Below, piece by piece: positions 31,381 through 51,608 of a DNA stretch of 64,000 nucleotides; positions within the stretch are counted from its first letter, which is position 1; every line of letters begins with the position of its first letter. This DNA is from Anolis sagrei (taxonomy: Eukaryota > Chordata > Lepidosauria > Squamata > Anolidae): contig NC_090023.1 in the NCBI RefSeq assembly GCF_037176765.1, positions 209,868,506 to 209,932,505 of the forward strand, read 5' to 3'. Under the pieces are notes generated by a model that did not search any database, was not told the origin of the DNA, and worked only from the letters and a program-made list of their open reading frames with translations. A program made the translations under genes and the position numbers.

Positions 31381-33235
31381 TTGAGGGGAGAAATGACTAA
31401 ACATCACCTCTGCAGGGCTTTACATTTACCTTTTTATTGTTATATTTTTCTAAAAGTAAACACGGTGCGTAGTGAAAATGGTCATTGCCATCAGTTGGCT
31501 TATGCTGGTACAAGCCTTAAGTTAAAACAATGGGAGTTAGTTCAGAAGGACCCCTTTGCTGTTCTCAAACTGAATATGCACAAGTCAGACTAATGGGGAC
31601 ATTCTCTTTGTGTTACCCAACAACTCTGATTTCTAGAGTGTCCTCACTCACATGAATTAAATTATTGTGTAATTAAAATAGTAATCCCAGCTTTCTTGGC
31701 CCTTCTCATGTACTTGTAATCATTACTTTACCGCATGGACAAATACTGAGCACTCTTCTTCTCTGTGTAGCTGGTTTTCCTCCCTATTTCATTCCTCATG
31801 ACATTACTATGCTGCATTATGCTATATAGGATTCTAGCCAGAAGCCTCCCTTTTTATAATTGGGAGGGTCTTCCAGTTTGAACTAGTTTTTCTTGCCATT
31901 AATTCTATTACTTTCCTAAAGATAAAAGATTGGTGTGAAGTCATGCTCGATTTCAGAAGAGTCCTGGTGTTGGTTCCGCTGCAGGAGTTTGCCCCATTCC
32001 TCTCTTTTACTGTCAGACCAGAAAGCATTGAGAGAGAGCCTCATTGCTTTTATGTCGCAACTCAGAGATGCTGAAAAGGCAACAAAACGTAATAACTGTC
32101 TTTCCAAAGCCAGTGCAAAGTATGACCACAGGTTGGTAAAAGAGTAGAGAGATCTAGAACTCACATAAATTTTGGAGGGATTTGTAAGACACCAGTATCT
32201 CTTTCTTGCTGCTTCCCAAGGATAAGGCTAGGCCTGCCCTTTGAAAGTATGGAGAAGTGCTGAAGGAAATCTCATTCACTTGCACATTCTAAATTCCATA
32301 CAAGGTCTTGACAACCCCCCCCCCTTTTTTTGTGAGATTTCAGAGAACAGAAAGTGAGTTTTTTTCAGTCTCAGGCTGGGAAATGTGCTTGCGTGTATCT
32401 CAGCAGAACTTTATATTATGCTCATAATGTAACCATGGGCTGAGTAAGAGTTGTTTGTTATTTTCCAAGATAGGCTAGCACTTTAGATGTTGGAAGAGTT
32501 AAATTTCACACAGAGAAGTAGTTATTTCCATGGAAGAATTGAGCTATTTGATACATTAATATAACTGATAAATACACAGAAATTTTACACATAACGTGCT
32601 GAACCAATTTTATTGTATATCCAGCTGGTTAACTGCATCAAGACGTTCCCCTCATAAGAATTGCAAACTTTGACTTCATTAGTATTGCTGGGCCACTTTG
32701 ATTTTTATTTTGGAAACCATGTGTACAAAGTTCTGGCCGTTTTGTATCTTGTGGATGCAGTTGCTTCCCTTTGCCAGTATGTATCGCTTAGGGTGGTAGT
32801 GCCATCTCTCACTCTTGAAATGTGTTTGAAGCAAAAAGTTAATGTATAGCCCTGTATGCAATGTAGATAATTATTTTTGTAAAATATGGTGTTAAGTTAA
32901 TGAACAAGACTGGATTTCATTCTTTCTTCTACTAGAGTAATTCTTGCTCATTAATCTGAACTCCGTTTCCCCATGTATATTATGTTAGACTGTAGTTGGC
33001 TTTTGTAATTTGGTTTTTGGAGTTAAAACAAGATCAGGTACCATCAGGATTCGTTGATGCACAGATTAGTGAACATGTCTGTCAGTTTACCCGAGTCTAA
33101 AATTTGTTTTTAGTAGGCTAGAATACATCCAGAGAGAAGGACTTCCTGTCAATGAAAAGAGGAGGTAATTTTTATTACTGTGTTGATTTCAGTTTTGTAT
33201 GTTTGACTTTTATTAAAATAAAGTGTTCAAAACCT
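31381..33235 (+). other. SMNDC1: SMNDC1 3' UTR with poly(A) signal
   Basis: AT-rich sequence runs to a canonical AATAAA at 33217-33222, so cleavage is expected near 33235. An ATTAAA at about 31657-31662 could give a shorter form. No mobile element was recognised inside it, whereas a SINE starts about 100 bp after it, which fits selection against insertion. The small frames inside it show no family similarity. Confidence 0.7.
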
Positions 33236-33336
33236 TTTGGCTATGTCCTCCCAAAATGAAAATGTAAATTTTTTTGAACTGGGCTCATCTGAAATGACAT
33301 TGTCAAAAAATCATGGAAGCCATAAGAAACAGGAAT

Positions 33337-33586
33337 TTGCTGAACTTGCAGACCAAAAGGTCGCAGGTTCAAATCTGGGGAGCAGCATGAGCTCCCGCTG
33401 TTTGCCCCAACTTCTACCGATCTAGCCATTCAAAAACATGCAAATGTTAGTAGATCTATAGGTACCATGGGAGTGTCTACGGACAACGCTGGCTCTTCGG
33501 CTTAGAGATGGAGGTGAGCACCAACTCCCAGAGTTGGACACGACTGGACTTAATGTCAGGGGAAATCCTTTACCTATGTATGGTCA
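33337..33586 (+). mobile_element. Sauria-type SINE, internally shortened
   Basis: B box 'ggttcaaatctgg' at about 33366, then 'aaaacatgcaaatgttagta', 'ggctcttcggcttagagatg', and the BovB-like tail 'gagttggacacgactggact' followed by 'aatgtcaggggaaa'. Some internal sequence between 'ataggtacc' and 'gtgtctacgg' is missing compared with 21377 and 48903. It lies 100 bp past the SMNDC1 poly(A) signal. Confidence 0.8.
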
Positions 33587-35552
33587 GTTATTTTAAAAAT
33601 TCTTCAGCCAAATTTGGCTTAAGGGCTATCAAACTCTTATCTGGAGGTTTTGCTGCACGTGTTCTGAAATTAGTTTGACTATATTTTGAGTTTCTGAGGG
33701 GAAAAAAACCATAAGGAAAATTTATAATTTAATTAACAGATAAAACCGAACTTCCTGTTGAATAACAGGCAGGACCAGAATTCAGTGGAGGAAGTGCCCA
33801 AATAAAAGTTACATCAAGTTTTATGTGTATTTTTAAAAGTATGTTGTGTATGAGACAATTAATATTGAAATTGAATCACATTTCAAAAGCATGTGATCAC
33901 ATTTCAGAATGTGATTGAATATTCCAAAGGAAAGTGGAAAAAGTACAGTAAAAAACCACAGTCTGTATGCCCTTCATTTTGCTTCAAAAGTAGTTCTTTA
34001 GATCCATTAAAGGTGCAGTTCTCACGAGAAAGAGTGTCTGCCAAGAAGAGCCCTCTTGTGCATTCCCTGCAGAAGCATGTGCTCCACTTTGAAAAATTGG
34101 ATTGCAGCTCTTAAAAATGCAGAACACATAGAAATTCCAATACAGAAGGAATATACTACTGCACCCTTCGAAGATGGAGCCAGCAATACAACCTGTGTTC
34201 AGCACATAGTGGTATTTGTGGCAACTTCTTTGGCAGTTTAGATTTAAGATATGGGACAAGAGGAAGATAACAGTCTTACTAGAAGTAAAATTTCATAAAA
34301 TTTATTTGTATATTTTAAACAAGTAAATATAGATGGCCACAAACAAAAGAAGAATGTTTACAGTGATGAAAAATGCAACATCTTTGTCAGCACCATCCCT
34401 GCATCATTACAGATAGAGCTCTGGTCAGCATTTCAACAGTTCGTTTTTGTTTTTTTTAAGACTGGTACTAGTCAATCTGAGCACCAGTCAGAGATTAGTT
34501 AGGACTTTTTGTTTTGTTATCTTTCACTTTTTCAAAGTAGCAGTTGGCTACAGCACCAATATAGTAACTGCACCACATTTCAGGAAAAAAAACACAGAAG
34601 TGATCTGAGAAATTATTAAAAATAAGCTTGTGCCAAGCTATGTACATATTTGAAAATATGTGCCAAAGGATAGTTTGACTTGGAATTGCATGCCTTGATT
34701 GGTACAGTCAACTACATAGAAACATAGCACTGTACATTCGGTTTCCCATTTAATATACAAATTGCAAAGGAAAATCCATAATTTAGTGAAGGCTGAAATA
34801 TTACTGATAGATTTTTTTCTTTATAGCTGGGGAAAATGATAATGGCACATATCTAGTTTGTGCATCAGATATTGGCTAATGGAATAAAAGAAACAGAATG
34901 TACTTACTGTGTCTAAAAATCTGCAACAAATTTATTTTACACCAGAATATAATAGCTGCATTTTATGTTGGAGTATAACTAATAGCTGCAAAATTAAGTA
35001 ATATGAAAGTTAACTTGCAATTTCAGTAATTCCTTTCTGTTAAAATAGCAAAGTAAAAGAAGCTTCAGAAGACAAGGAATGGGATCAACAAGCTAAGTTG
35101 CCATGCCAGAATTTTTGCATTCTTTTTGTGCAGGATGCATGTGTATATACTAAAGTTTAGAAAGACTGTAAACTTTTAAAATCCAAGAGCTACATAATGT
35201 GACACTTGGGCTGGTGAAATAATTGCAATAGAAAAATGAAGCTGCTTTTTCTGAGCTTGAAACAAGTCAATCCATGTAGCATGTCACATGCTGAATTGGG
35301 GCAATAGCTTATCTCAACATAAGCAACATCAGAAAAGTCTCCAGAGAAGCACTCAATCTGGACTATTTGGGTTAAAATTTGATTACTTTTTTAAAAATAA
35401 TGGCTAAGGCATTTTATACATTCCAGGTGTTTCATTGCTGTACTTGGCAAGTACTTCATTCAGATACTCTTGTAGCCAAGGAAAAAATCCTGCTAACCTG
35501 TGATAAACATATCCATTCTGTGTCGAAACTGCCCCTTCTCACTGGCAATTTC
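33587..35552. other. Intergenic DNA downstream of SMNDC1
   Basis: AT-rich, with no gene or mobile element recognised. Part could be an extended SMNDC1 3' UTR if the AATAAA at 33217 is read through. Confidence 0.4.
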
Positions 35553-35561
35553 AGCTTCTCT

Positions 35562-35960
35562 GATGGAGCCCCTGGTGGCACAATGGGTTACCAGTGGTTC
35601 TCAATCTCGGGTCCCCAGATGTTTTTTGCCCACAACTCCCAGAAATCCCAGTCAGTTTACCAGCTGTTAGGATTTCTGGGAGTTGAGAGCCAAAAACATC
35701 TGGGGACCCCAGGTTGAGAACCACTGGGTTAAACCCTTGTGTCGGCAGGACCACTGACCAATAGGCCAGCGGTTCGAATCTGAGGAGAACAGGTTAAGCT
35801 CCCCGTCAGCTCCAGCTCCCTATTCAGGGACATGAAAGAAACCTCCCACAAGGATGGTAAAACATAAAACATCCAAGCATCCCCTGGACAACGTCTGGAC
35901 GGCCAATTCTCTCACACCAGAAGTGACTTGCAGTTTCTCAAGTCACTCCTGACACAAAAA
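35562..35960 (+). mobile_element. tRNA-headed SINE interrupted by a MITE
   Basis: Starts 'ggagcccctggtggcacaat' and ends 'gtgacttgcagtttctcaag' then 'cactcctgacacaaaaa'. It is flanked by the 9-bp target duplication AGCTTCTCT at 35553-35561 and 35961-35969. A B box 'agcggttcgaatctg' lies near 35768. The A-box region is split by the 135-bp MITE at 35592-35726. Related copies are at 44163 and 56401. Confidence 0.85.
35592..35726. mobile_element. hAT-type MITE (CAGTGGTTCTCAA ends) inside the SINE
   Basis: Perfectly terminated palindrome: CAGTGGTTCTCAATCT at the left, and AGGTTGAGAACCACTG at the right. The flanks 'ggttac' and 'ggttaaac' derive from one 8-bp SINE target, GGTTAAAC. Family members are at 50917 and 58191. 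Confidence 0.85.
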
Positions 35961-35969
35961 AGCTTCTCT

Positions 35970-38900
35970 AATACAGAAGAAATATTTTGCTTCCACAGCA
36001 ATTCACCTGAAGCCAGTGTATGAAAGGCTGTAGAAAAGCAGACCTTTAGCTTCCCGAAATACATAATTTTGCTGTGTGTTGAAACAATTACAAAGTGATG
36101 TCTTGGTTCTAAAACTGTGGCTTGCAGTGTGCTCTAGAAACAGTACTTCCTGTTTGATTTATTGCGGTTCAGCCATTCTGTGCTGGCCATATCTTGTAGA
36201 TTTTAATTTTGTTTCTTATATGAAGTCATTTTTGCAGCAGCCTTTATAACTGAATTTAGTCGAAAAAGCCCCTTGAGGGAGAAGGACCTTCCATCACGCT
36301 AAATAAAGATAGGCATCCTTTGGGCGCACTGCAGTCATTGGGCTTCATCCTGATTATTCACTGTTAAGTATTTACCTTCCCTGCAAATATGTCACATGTA
36401 GAGAATATGGGAGAGATAGTAAAGGATGATGCATGAATGCAGTAGGTTTGATGGTAGTATCCAGTACAAAATCCTGCACATGTTCCTTCTAGCTTCTTAC
36501 TATCTTTGCAAGAAATCTTTGTTTGCTTAAAAGTTGGGTTGACGGTTTGACTAGGGAAGGATCTCTTTGCCCTTTTCTCTGTCCAGCAATCATATGACTA
36601 GGCCCTGAAATCTCTGTCCCGGTTTGCTTTCTTTCAGAGAAGCAGGATCTACCATATTCAATGGAAGCTTTTAATGCTGTGAAACATAAATTGTATTATG
36701 TATAAAGAAGTGCTGTGAGGAGAGATGGTAACTATGTGAATGCTAGATGTATCAGAAATACATAGTAGTGGATTGTGAGTGTAACAAAGTTACCATGAGT
36801 GGCTAACTTAATGCTTAGGTGTGGCGTGAGTGCTGTAACTTCAGTTACTTCGGTCTGTTACCCTGTTTATTAATAAGCATACACACATTCCCCCTTTTTT
36901 AAAAGAACCTTTAGATTTCTTAATTTTTTAAATAATAATAATAATACCCTGCCGTTGGACCAACTGTACTAGTACTGCATAGCCTTCATTATGAGACAAT
37001 GAGATTTTTATGAGCATTTTCACTGCAGAGAAGAAAAGTAGACCATTCCAAAGAAACATTGATAATTTTTTTCCATTGTTTCTTCTCTATTAATTGTTCA
37101 ACCATTACATACATTAAAGGAACCTGTGCACACTGTCCTATCAGGTGTACATCTTCAACCCAGAGCAGTATGATGATGGACAGGTTTCTAGTCAAGTGAA
37201 AAAATGAGAAAAGTGACACCAACTATTGCTACTTCTTTCTAACAGAGTTTCCTAAGGTTTGGTTTGAGAAGGGACCATGGTTCCTGATGTCCCTGCTCCT
37301 TGAAGCTGCCTTAATGATTGTTTCATTGCTTCCCTTAACATTAGTAATCAGTCCCAGTATTCAGTTGTTGTGCAGTATGAAAAAAGTACATGTATATTAA
37401 AATCACAGACTTTTCTAACTCCTCAGTGCATGAAGATCGAAATGAAAATGATGACTCAAGGATGATTGTGTTTCTGAGGATCTTGAGTTACAGTTCATTG
37501 CATGTTATGGTCTGTATTAACCCAATGCCATTAGCATAAGTCATACTATTGGGGAATCAGAAGTGCTCTGTCACGGGGTACGAGATTAAGGTAAAATGCA
37601 ATCCAGTGGCTTCACTCATGACAGAGAGGAAAATGTGCCCCTGAGTATACAATGACGGAATATACAGTTTCTTCTTTCAGATTTAGAAGGGAAACTGGGA
37701 GAAGCATTTACAGCTCCAAAACTGAGTTCATGATTTACATGCAAAATATTCTGGTCCAGTTCATCTCATTTCCAATCAAGTATCTATGGTATTATGGATT
37801 CATTATAGGTTTACAACTCTCAGCCTTTAGAGCATGCATCTCCCATGAATGAAGATCTGGCGGTACATCTGAGTTTGTTGAAATCAAGGTGCATATACAG
37901 TTTTGAAGCTTGCACCAATGGGGAATTTTACACCAAGGCAAATCCTACAATGCAATTTCCTCTCTCTGGTCTGCTTGGTGGCATCCTGTTCCAGCCTTTC
38001 TCCCCATTCCTACTGCTTGCAGTGAAGAGTATTTGCATTTTAGAAGCAAAAGGCATTTAACCTGGCATGACATTTGCCACAAGGCCACAAAGCTATGTCC
38101 ACTGATCTGCGAGAAAGCCCTACTGAACATAGTAGGACTTATGCCAAAGAAAAGATGCATGATTGCTGTAGAAACAACCATTCATGTTTTTGGACAGGGA
38201 TGAAATGGAATAAAATTATCCCAAGTGTGAGAAGCATACAAAATCACAAGCTGTTTTCATAATTATCAACACTTGGAAGAACAGAATATGAGGGACATGA
38301 TTTCATCAAGCAAAACACCTCTTATGTGCTATAAAGAAGCTTGATCTACTTTCAGGCACTAAACTAGCATTAATTTGCTACAGAAAACACTACTCAATGT
38401 ACATTGCACTGATACATTTCTTCCCAGAATGGGTAGCATGCCACCCATAGAGTTTGGTCCTGATTGCTTACCGATTGATAGCTTATTGAAAAATGCAGCA
38501 GTTCATATGTTAACAATCCTATTATGTTCATCATAAATAAAAGGTATGAAGGGTGTTGAATTTGGTTTAGATCTCAGAAGGTGTTTTGGACTATATTTCC
38601 CAGATGCCCCTAGCTAGCCTGTCCTAGCTAGCCTGCCTTCTGAAAAAATAACTTTCCAAGTTCTCACACTTCTTATTCCACCCTCCCATAAACTTAAAAC
38701 ACATACTTTTAATACAGAGTGAAGAACTGAACCAGAACATGATCCAATATAGCACAGAATTGTTGATCCTGAGAAAGCTTTTTACCTTGCTCATCTACAA
38801 CTGCTTTTATTTACAGAACATGTGCTTTTGCGATATGAGCCTGTGGGGTCCTCTCCTGACTCACAAGCCAGTTCGAATCACATTCACATTGGCTGATTTT

Positions 38901-40000
38901 GTGAAACGTGAAATTAACTATGGATGCTAATGTGAGTCAATGCTACTTATTTTGTTTGTTTGAGTTTTCATCAGAGAGTCTGCCCCATAGAATTGTGCTA
39001 AGGCACAATTGCTTCACGCATGCAGATTTATGGGCCAAGCAGACCTCAATACCATAAAAAATAGTTCCTATTGGTTCAGTTGAAAGTTTTATCTCCCATT
39101 CACTACAACTAATGAGCTCTTAGTCCCACCGCTAGAGGGAGAGATTACCGCATGCAGCAAACCAGAGTGTTACACAGTCACAGGGGGAGATTGATGTATA
39201 ATAACAACTGGATCCAGGCTTTAATGAACAGTAAAATTAAAACCCCAACTAGGAACATACGATATAGCCCTGGAGATATTATGGTTCTATTTCACGAAAC
39301 AGGTTCTAAACTTGTGTCTTGTTATTATATAACACAATAATAGCTTTGGGCTGAATGGATAACATATGTGGGTTTCAAGCATACACAGCGTATCAGTATT
39401 GAGACAAGATCTATGTGAGAAGTCCTTTGGGGTCATCTAATCACATGGCAAATAATTAGTTTAAAAATAATAATTCCAGGCACAAATAACATAGGTATTC
39501 TAAAGTCTCATGAGTGACCAAAATGGCAGAACACAGTGCATTTCAAATACAGAAATGTTTAATGGTGTTAAAGTGCTACTATAAGCAGAACCATATGCCA
39601 ACATTTAAACACAATTCCACTGCACAGCTAAATGAGGTTACCTTGTTTTTTTTTAATTATTTTGTCTTTTTAAATTTTTGTTGCCCAGCCCTATCTAAAA
39701 ACAATAAAATTAAAAATCTACAGGACTGAAATTAACAACCCAGTAATTATAATCAGCAATAAGTTATGAATTTTATAAAGCATTTTTCTTTTTTTTTCTT
39801 TTTTGTCCCTTAATAATGGGGGGAAGGGTAGACAAATTACTTAAAAGTTTCAAACAAGTGTCATAAATGAGGTCTCTAAAAATATGAAACAGTAAAGTTT
39901 AAATGTGGTAAAGGAACATTAATAAGAATCCTTGTGGTTAAAAAGCTTAAAGGAAAAGCAAAGACCTCAAAGTGCAGGTTAGAAAGCTCATCTTGAAGGG
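35970..40000. other. Intergenic DNA between SMNDC1 and MXI1
   Basis: No coding exon or clear mobile element was recognised. A short repeat-like piece at about 38575-38630 ('aggtgttttggactatattt') resembles the arms of the CAGGCATG MITEs. Confidence 0.4.
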
Positions 40001-40009
40001 GAAAAAAAT

Positions 40010-41556
40010 ATGATAAAAACATTGGATACAATCTTTTTCTTGTTAACAGCAAGACAAGAGCAAGCGTTCCTCTCAGATGGGAGTGAAGATACCCCACTGG
40101 GGACCAAGTGCTGGCCGGCTGTTACAATGAGACGCGTGCTATGTGTTAACTATGGATCCAAGACTATGGGAAGGATCCAAATGGGAAAGGAAGTCCAGAA
40201 AGGAAACCAAAAGGAAGAGCCATCGAGCCTGAGGAGAGTCCCCGTTTCTTTTGTGCCTGGCAGCAGAAAAGCAGGTTCCTTTCCATTGGTTGGTGTCAAT
40301 TATAAAAGACATTTGCAGAATCATGCCTCGGAGTTCTAAAAAGACATTGTCGCATGTAGGTTCTCTCACCCAAACAACTTTTACAAACATTTATCAAAAT
40401 AATTTGCAAAAGAAAAAAACTTTTGCAAGAAGAAAAGAAAGATCAAAGATCATTGTGGCTCAGAATGGAGGCTGTGCCTTTCCTGCGCATCCCCATCATC
40501 ATCATCTTCATCATCATCTCCATCTTTCACCGGCTTCTGTCTGTCTGCCTCTGCATCAGGAGCATCATTCTAGTAAGGAGTTAGCTGCTGTAGCCATTGA
40601 ATCCAGAGAGCTGGTCGTGCTGGTATTTTACAGCTCAATACTCTAGTGCTAAAATCATGCGGCCCAAGCTCTTGCCTTGAAACAATGTCCAGCAGAAAGT
40701 TGTACTGAATGAGAATTGCTTCCAGATCTGCAGCACCTCTTTTCACAGGGCATGAGCAGAGCTTTTCACTTTTACTGTTATTTCTTAGGTACGTACAGAT
40801 CAAAGTTGGTTGGAGAAACCCAAAGGGTAGAAGGCGCTGATTGGACTAGCTTCTGCTGGTGAGAGTACACAAAAACTGTCCAACTTCATAGTTTTCTTAA
40901 AGAAAAGAAAATGCTTAAATTGCAAGACAGCATTTTAAAGAGCCTGGAGCTCTGTAGTTCAGGATATTGTGCAAACTCATCGGGAGAGGCTGATCCAATA
41001 AACTATGATCACCTTGGCTACTTTTGTCCCAAAATGTGGAACAGACACACAGCTATCCCATGTGTGCTCTATTATAGATAACTGGACAAACTTCTTTCTT
41101 ACTAGCACCATTTCCATGGGAGAATGGAAAAACGGGCCACTGTGGGGATAATTTCTCAGGAGCTGTGACAAATCAAGAAAGAAGTTTTGACAATTTAAGA
41201 ATCCAATAGCCAAGATCCCATGTCCAATGAAATAATCTCTGAGCAAAGCTATCCATTATACATGGGCTAATCTCAGTCCAGCAGTACACAACTGGAGTGC
41301 TGTCTCTGACTTCAGAATAGCTATGAGCTCAGCACTAAGTCAGGATTTCAGGACTGTGACAGTGTAGATATTAGTTGGCTATCCAATTAGGTTCCCACCC
41401 TCTTGTGGACCCATGGTGCTATTCTAGAGTTGCATCTTTCCAAGCTTAGCTGTTGAAGTGTGGTTTGGAGAAGAAAAATACTGTGTCTTAAGAGCTCTGC
41501 CAGGTGAACGTCAATTGCCCCAAAGAAACCAGCTGTACTGCCCCTAGCACCATGCT
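40010..41556 (-). other. MXI1: MXI1 3' UTR (far end not placed)
   Basis: Sequence directly downstream, in the MXI1 sense, of the stop codon at 41559-41557. It contains a GAT/ATC-rich tract at 40494-40532 and no recognised mobile element. No canonical AATAAA was found at a convincing place on the minus strand, so the 3' end is uncertain. Confidence 0.4.
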
Positions 41557-48078
<6,522 letters not shown>

Positions 48079-48902
48079 TCATAGACATCAGTGATATCTC
48101 ATGAAATTAAAGTGTCCTTTCACCAGATGATTGCCTGACACCAGTTCCATTAGTTATATCATCCTTCCTGGTATATTCAGTTGTTTCATCAATAACTGAC
48201 ATTCATCCATATTCATCTATATGTGGCTGACTAGAATCCAATGTCAAAGCACCATGAGATCCAGGCTCTCCGCTGCCCTCATAGCTGGGCTGTAAATTAA
48301 ATGACTGTCAAGCTCCACTTTTCTGTTCACACTCATCCGAACTGTCTGCTCAGTCCCACCAACTACTCGAGATTTGTCAGATTCAGAAAAGACAGGAGGA
48401 GGGAAAAATGGATACTATTAGAAGAAGAGCATATGAACTGAGAGAAGATATGAGAAGGCAAGGTAACAATTGGTGAAAGATGACAAGGCACATCACAGCG
48501 AGTAAAAGAAAAAACAGAAGGCAAGGATTATTTGGGTAAGGATAAGAAATGGTGCACATGTATATATATGAGGCAATTTTTAGAGAAAGTACTTGAAGGA
48601 TTCAAAGTAATGTTTTTTTTAAAGGGTTTATGTCTTCCTCCTGCCTTCTAACCAAAGTTCTTCAACAACCTGCTTGCTTTTGGAGTCACTAATTCCACAT
48701 TCTTTGAAATCAGGGATTTGTCATATTGTTTGTCATACTATTTGTCATACAAGTACTGCCATATTGTAGTTCTTCATAGCAGCCACTTTGAAATAGGACT
48801 TTCTCAAAATTTCCAAACGTGCCCAGAGGCCCCAAAATGTTGGGGACACGTTTTTATTTCTTGCCTCAACAATATGAACTTGTACAAATATAGTAAAGAT
48901 AA

Positions 48903-49220
48903 CGGTTACTCCTTGGTATTACATCTACTCGTGTCTGACTCTGGGGGGTGGTGCTCATCTCCATTTCTAAGCCGAAGAACTGGCGTCCATAGACGCCTCC
49001 AAGGTCATATGGCCAGCATTACTGCATGGAGCATCATTACCCTTCTGCAGAAGCAGTACCTACTGATCTAGTCACATTTGCATGTTTTCAAACTGCTAGG
49101 TTGGCAGAAGCTGGGGCTAACAGCGGGAGTTCACCGTGCTATCCTGATTCGAACCGCCAACCTTTTGGTCAGCAAGTTCAGCAGCTCAGCGTTTTAACAT
49201 GCTGAGCCACCAGGGGGACC
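48903..49220 (-). mobile_element. Sauria-type SINE, near full length
   Basis: From the inverted BovB-like tail ('gtgtctgactctggggggtg') through 'atttctaagccgaagaac' and 'catttgcatgttttcaaac', to the inverted B box 'ctgattcgaaccgcc' and the head 'gctgagccaccaggggg'. About 315 bp. Confidence 0.82.
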
Positions 49221-49499
49221 TTGTATACATATTCAAATACAGGCACCTTGAGTGTGTTTCCATATCCACAATAAGCAAAAAAGTAGAAAGTTGTCCTGTA
49301 AATTTTGGTGCAATATTGCCTTCATTCTTCGCTGTTTCCTGACTACACAAGGAAGTTTGGAATATCAGTAAGGCATGTGAACAAGTGAAGTGCTAAGTAT
49401 ATTCTTATATTAGGGATTTTTTTTTGTATAAATGTTTATTGTGGTATATAAGAAAAAAACAAGAATTATTTCAGATATTTAGTTCAGATATTTGTACCC

Positions 49500-49562
49500 C
49501 GTCCTTCTCAATCCCGGGGGGGACGGAACTGAGGGCGGCTGGTCCCCCCCCCCCCCCGACTC
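49500..49562 (+). repeat. G- and C-run cluster
   Basis: The sequence 'tcccgggggggacggaactg' followed by a C run of about 15 at 49543-49557. It is probably part of a decayed LINE tail, given the preceding 'gatatttgtaccccgtcctt'. Slippage-prone. Confidence 0.4.
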
Positions 49563-50916
49563 AACATACAATCTTCAAAATTCAACAGCATTCATGCTGT
49601 GCAATTCAACATTCAAAATACAAGCATGATTTCTCCTGTAGTATGTTCTTATATTAGTGTTTGGGGAAATTTTGCATAAAGAATTCCACAGTTTACTTCC
49701 ATCACTGCAACCATATTTCTAAGATTGCTTGCAATGTTTTCCATCATCAGCGGTGACACTGCACAGTCAAGGCTTCTCAAAGGTCCCAGCTGCTCCCTGA
49801 CCCATGCCCAGCTGCAACAAAAATCCTCCCATATTTTGTGTTGTCAATGTCACACAATACACCTGTGAATCTGTAGTAGCCATCTTCACATGCTGATATT
49901 AGATGGATAGTCCATCATATTACCTATTAGTATAATTTAGCCCTGCGATAGAAAGAGATAGAAAGATGAACTGGCTGTATTTTTACCTGGAAATGTAATG
50001 TAAGAACGTCACATTCTATAATGTCATTGTTGAAATAATATTGCACAACACAGATCTCTTTGCTGAAATGCTTTACGTTGCATACTGCAGATAAAAAGGT
50101 GAAGAAAAGGAATAAAAGGGAAATGGGGAATCCAGTTGGTTCTACACCAACTTTAGTATAGAATTTTACAAAGCCAACTACCTTAATCACAGTACTTCTT
50201 GATTGCTAATTTCATATGCTCATGGAAATTAATCAAGTGATTAACTGACCCATACAGTACAGGAAAAGTAAATACACTAATTTTCCATAGTTCGGTATTG
50301 TATGATAATCAGCACTAGCTTCTGCTTTGGAGGACTCTATGCAAGATACCTTTTCTAGTGAGCATTTTCTCACCGACCTAGTTGCCATCTGCTGATGCCA
50401 TTTCTCCTCTTCCCTCAACATTGCGACACCTGCTTGCTTACCAGGTAGAAGACTCACAAGCCAAAAAATTAGTGGCATCTCTTACTCCACTTTTGTACAA
50501 CCGCCATTATCTTTGCCACAGCAAGAAGAGGATGAAGATATAGGCTGAAACAGCAAGGAAGAGGAAGAGGTCCAGAAGGTTCTCATCACTGGACTCCATT
50601 ATGGGGTGCCCAGTTATGCTCTGCAGACTGACAGTGATGCCAATCTTTAGTGCTAGCCTGGGATAAGAGCCATTTCTAGTCACAGATGGACAGTATTCAG
50701 CACATGAAACTTTTTTTTAGCATTCCTAAAATGTTCAGCTTTTGTGTTATTTTCTTTTCCTTAAAAAAAGACCTGCAGTTTCTTCAAAATACAACATCCA
50801 AACATTCTTCGAAAAGCAATATATAATAGAAAACATGCTCCCAAAATACAGATTATTGAGATAATTCATCAGCCAAAGTTTTTTTTTAAGGGCTAATCCC
50901 ATGCTTAGGAGTAGAG

Positions 50917-51051
50917 CGTGGTTCTCAACCTGTGGGTTCCCAGGTGTTTTGGCCTATAACTCCCAAAAATCCCAGTCAAGTTTACCAGCTGTTAGGATTT
51001 CTGGGAGTTGAAGGCCAAAACATTTTGGGACCTACAGGTTGAAAACCACTG
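50917..51051. mobile_element. hAT-type MITE (CAGTGGTTCTCAA family) with target duplication
   Basis: 135 bp. Left end CGTGGTTCTCAACCTG has lost one base from the canonical CAGTGG; right end CAGGTTGAAAACCACTG. Exact 8-bp duplications GAGTAGAG lie at 50909-50916 and 51052-51059. Confidence 0.92.
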
Positions 51052-51608
51052 GAGTAGAGAGACATCTTATCCCGGGGCCAAATAATGATGTAATGCCCAT
51101 TAAGTTGGAAATGGGAAATCTAGCAGCAAAAAACCTTGAAAATGCAGTGCCAATGCATGATAAAGGCAACTCAACTCAGAAGGCACCTTCAAGCACTACT
51201 ACTTGCATTTTTCTTCCACCTTCTATACTGATTTATTAAAACTTTTTTACTGATTTTTTTTAAAAAAACTTTTAGCTACTGTTGTATAGTAATTAGAGGA
51301 TTTGACTTAGGAAACCTAGGTGCTAATACTCACTGAATGATAAAATACAACAGGTGAATTTGGACCAGTCACACTTTCTGAGCACTAGACAGCCCTACAT
51401 TCTGCTTTAGCTGCCACAACTACATCCTATGGAATCTCAGCTTTCTAGTTTGGTGATACACTGGAGAATTTGAAATGCTATCCTATATTACACATCCCAG
51501 GATTCCATCAGTTGAAAACACAGTGTTTGGAAATAGAATCAAATGCTATTATTTGAGTAATATGGATATATTCAACAGCATTATTCAACTAACCCAATCT
51601 TAACATTA

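Noticed and set aside
31935-32147. 70-codon frame with a coiled-coil look in the SMNDC1 3' UTR
   Set aside because: Located after the intact stop codon, no similarity recognised, and the opposite strand is equally open.
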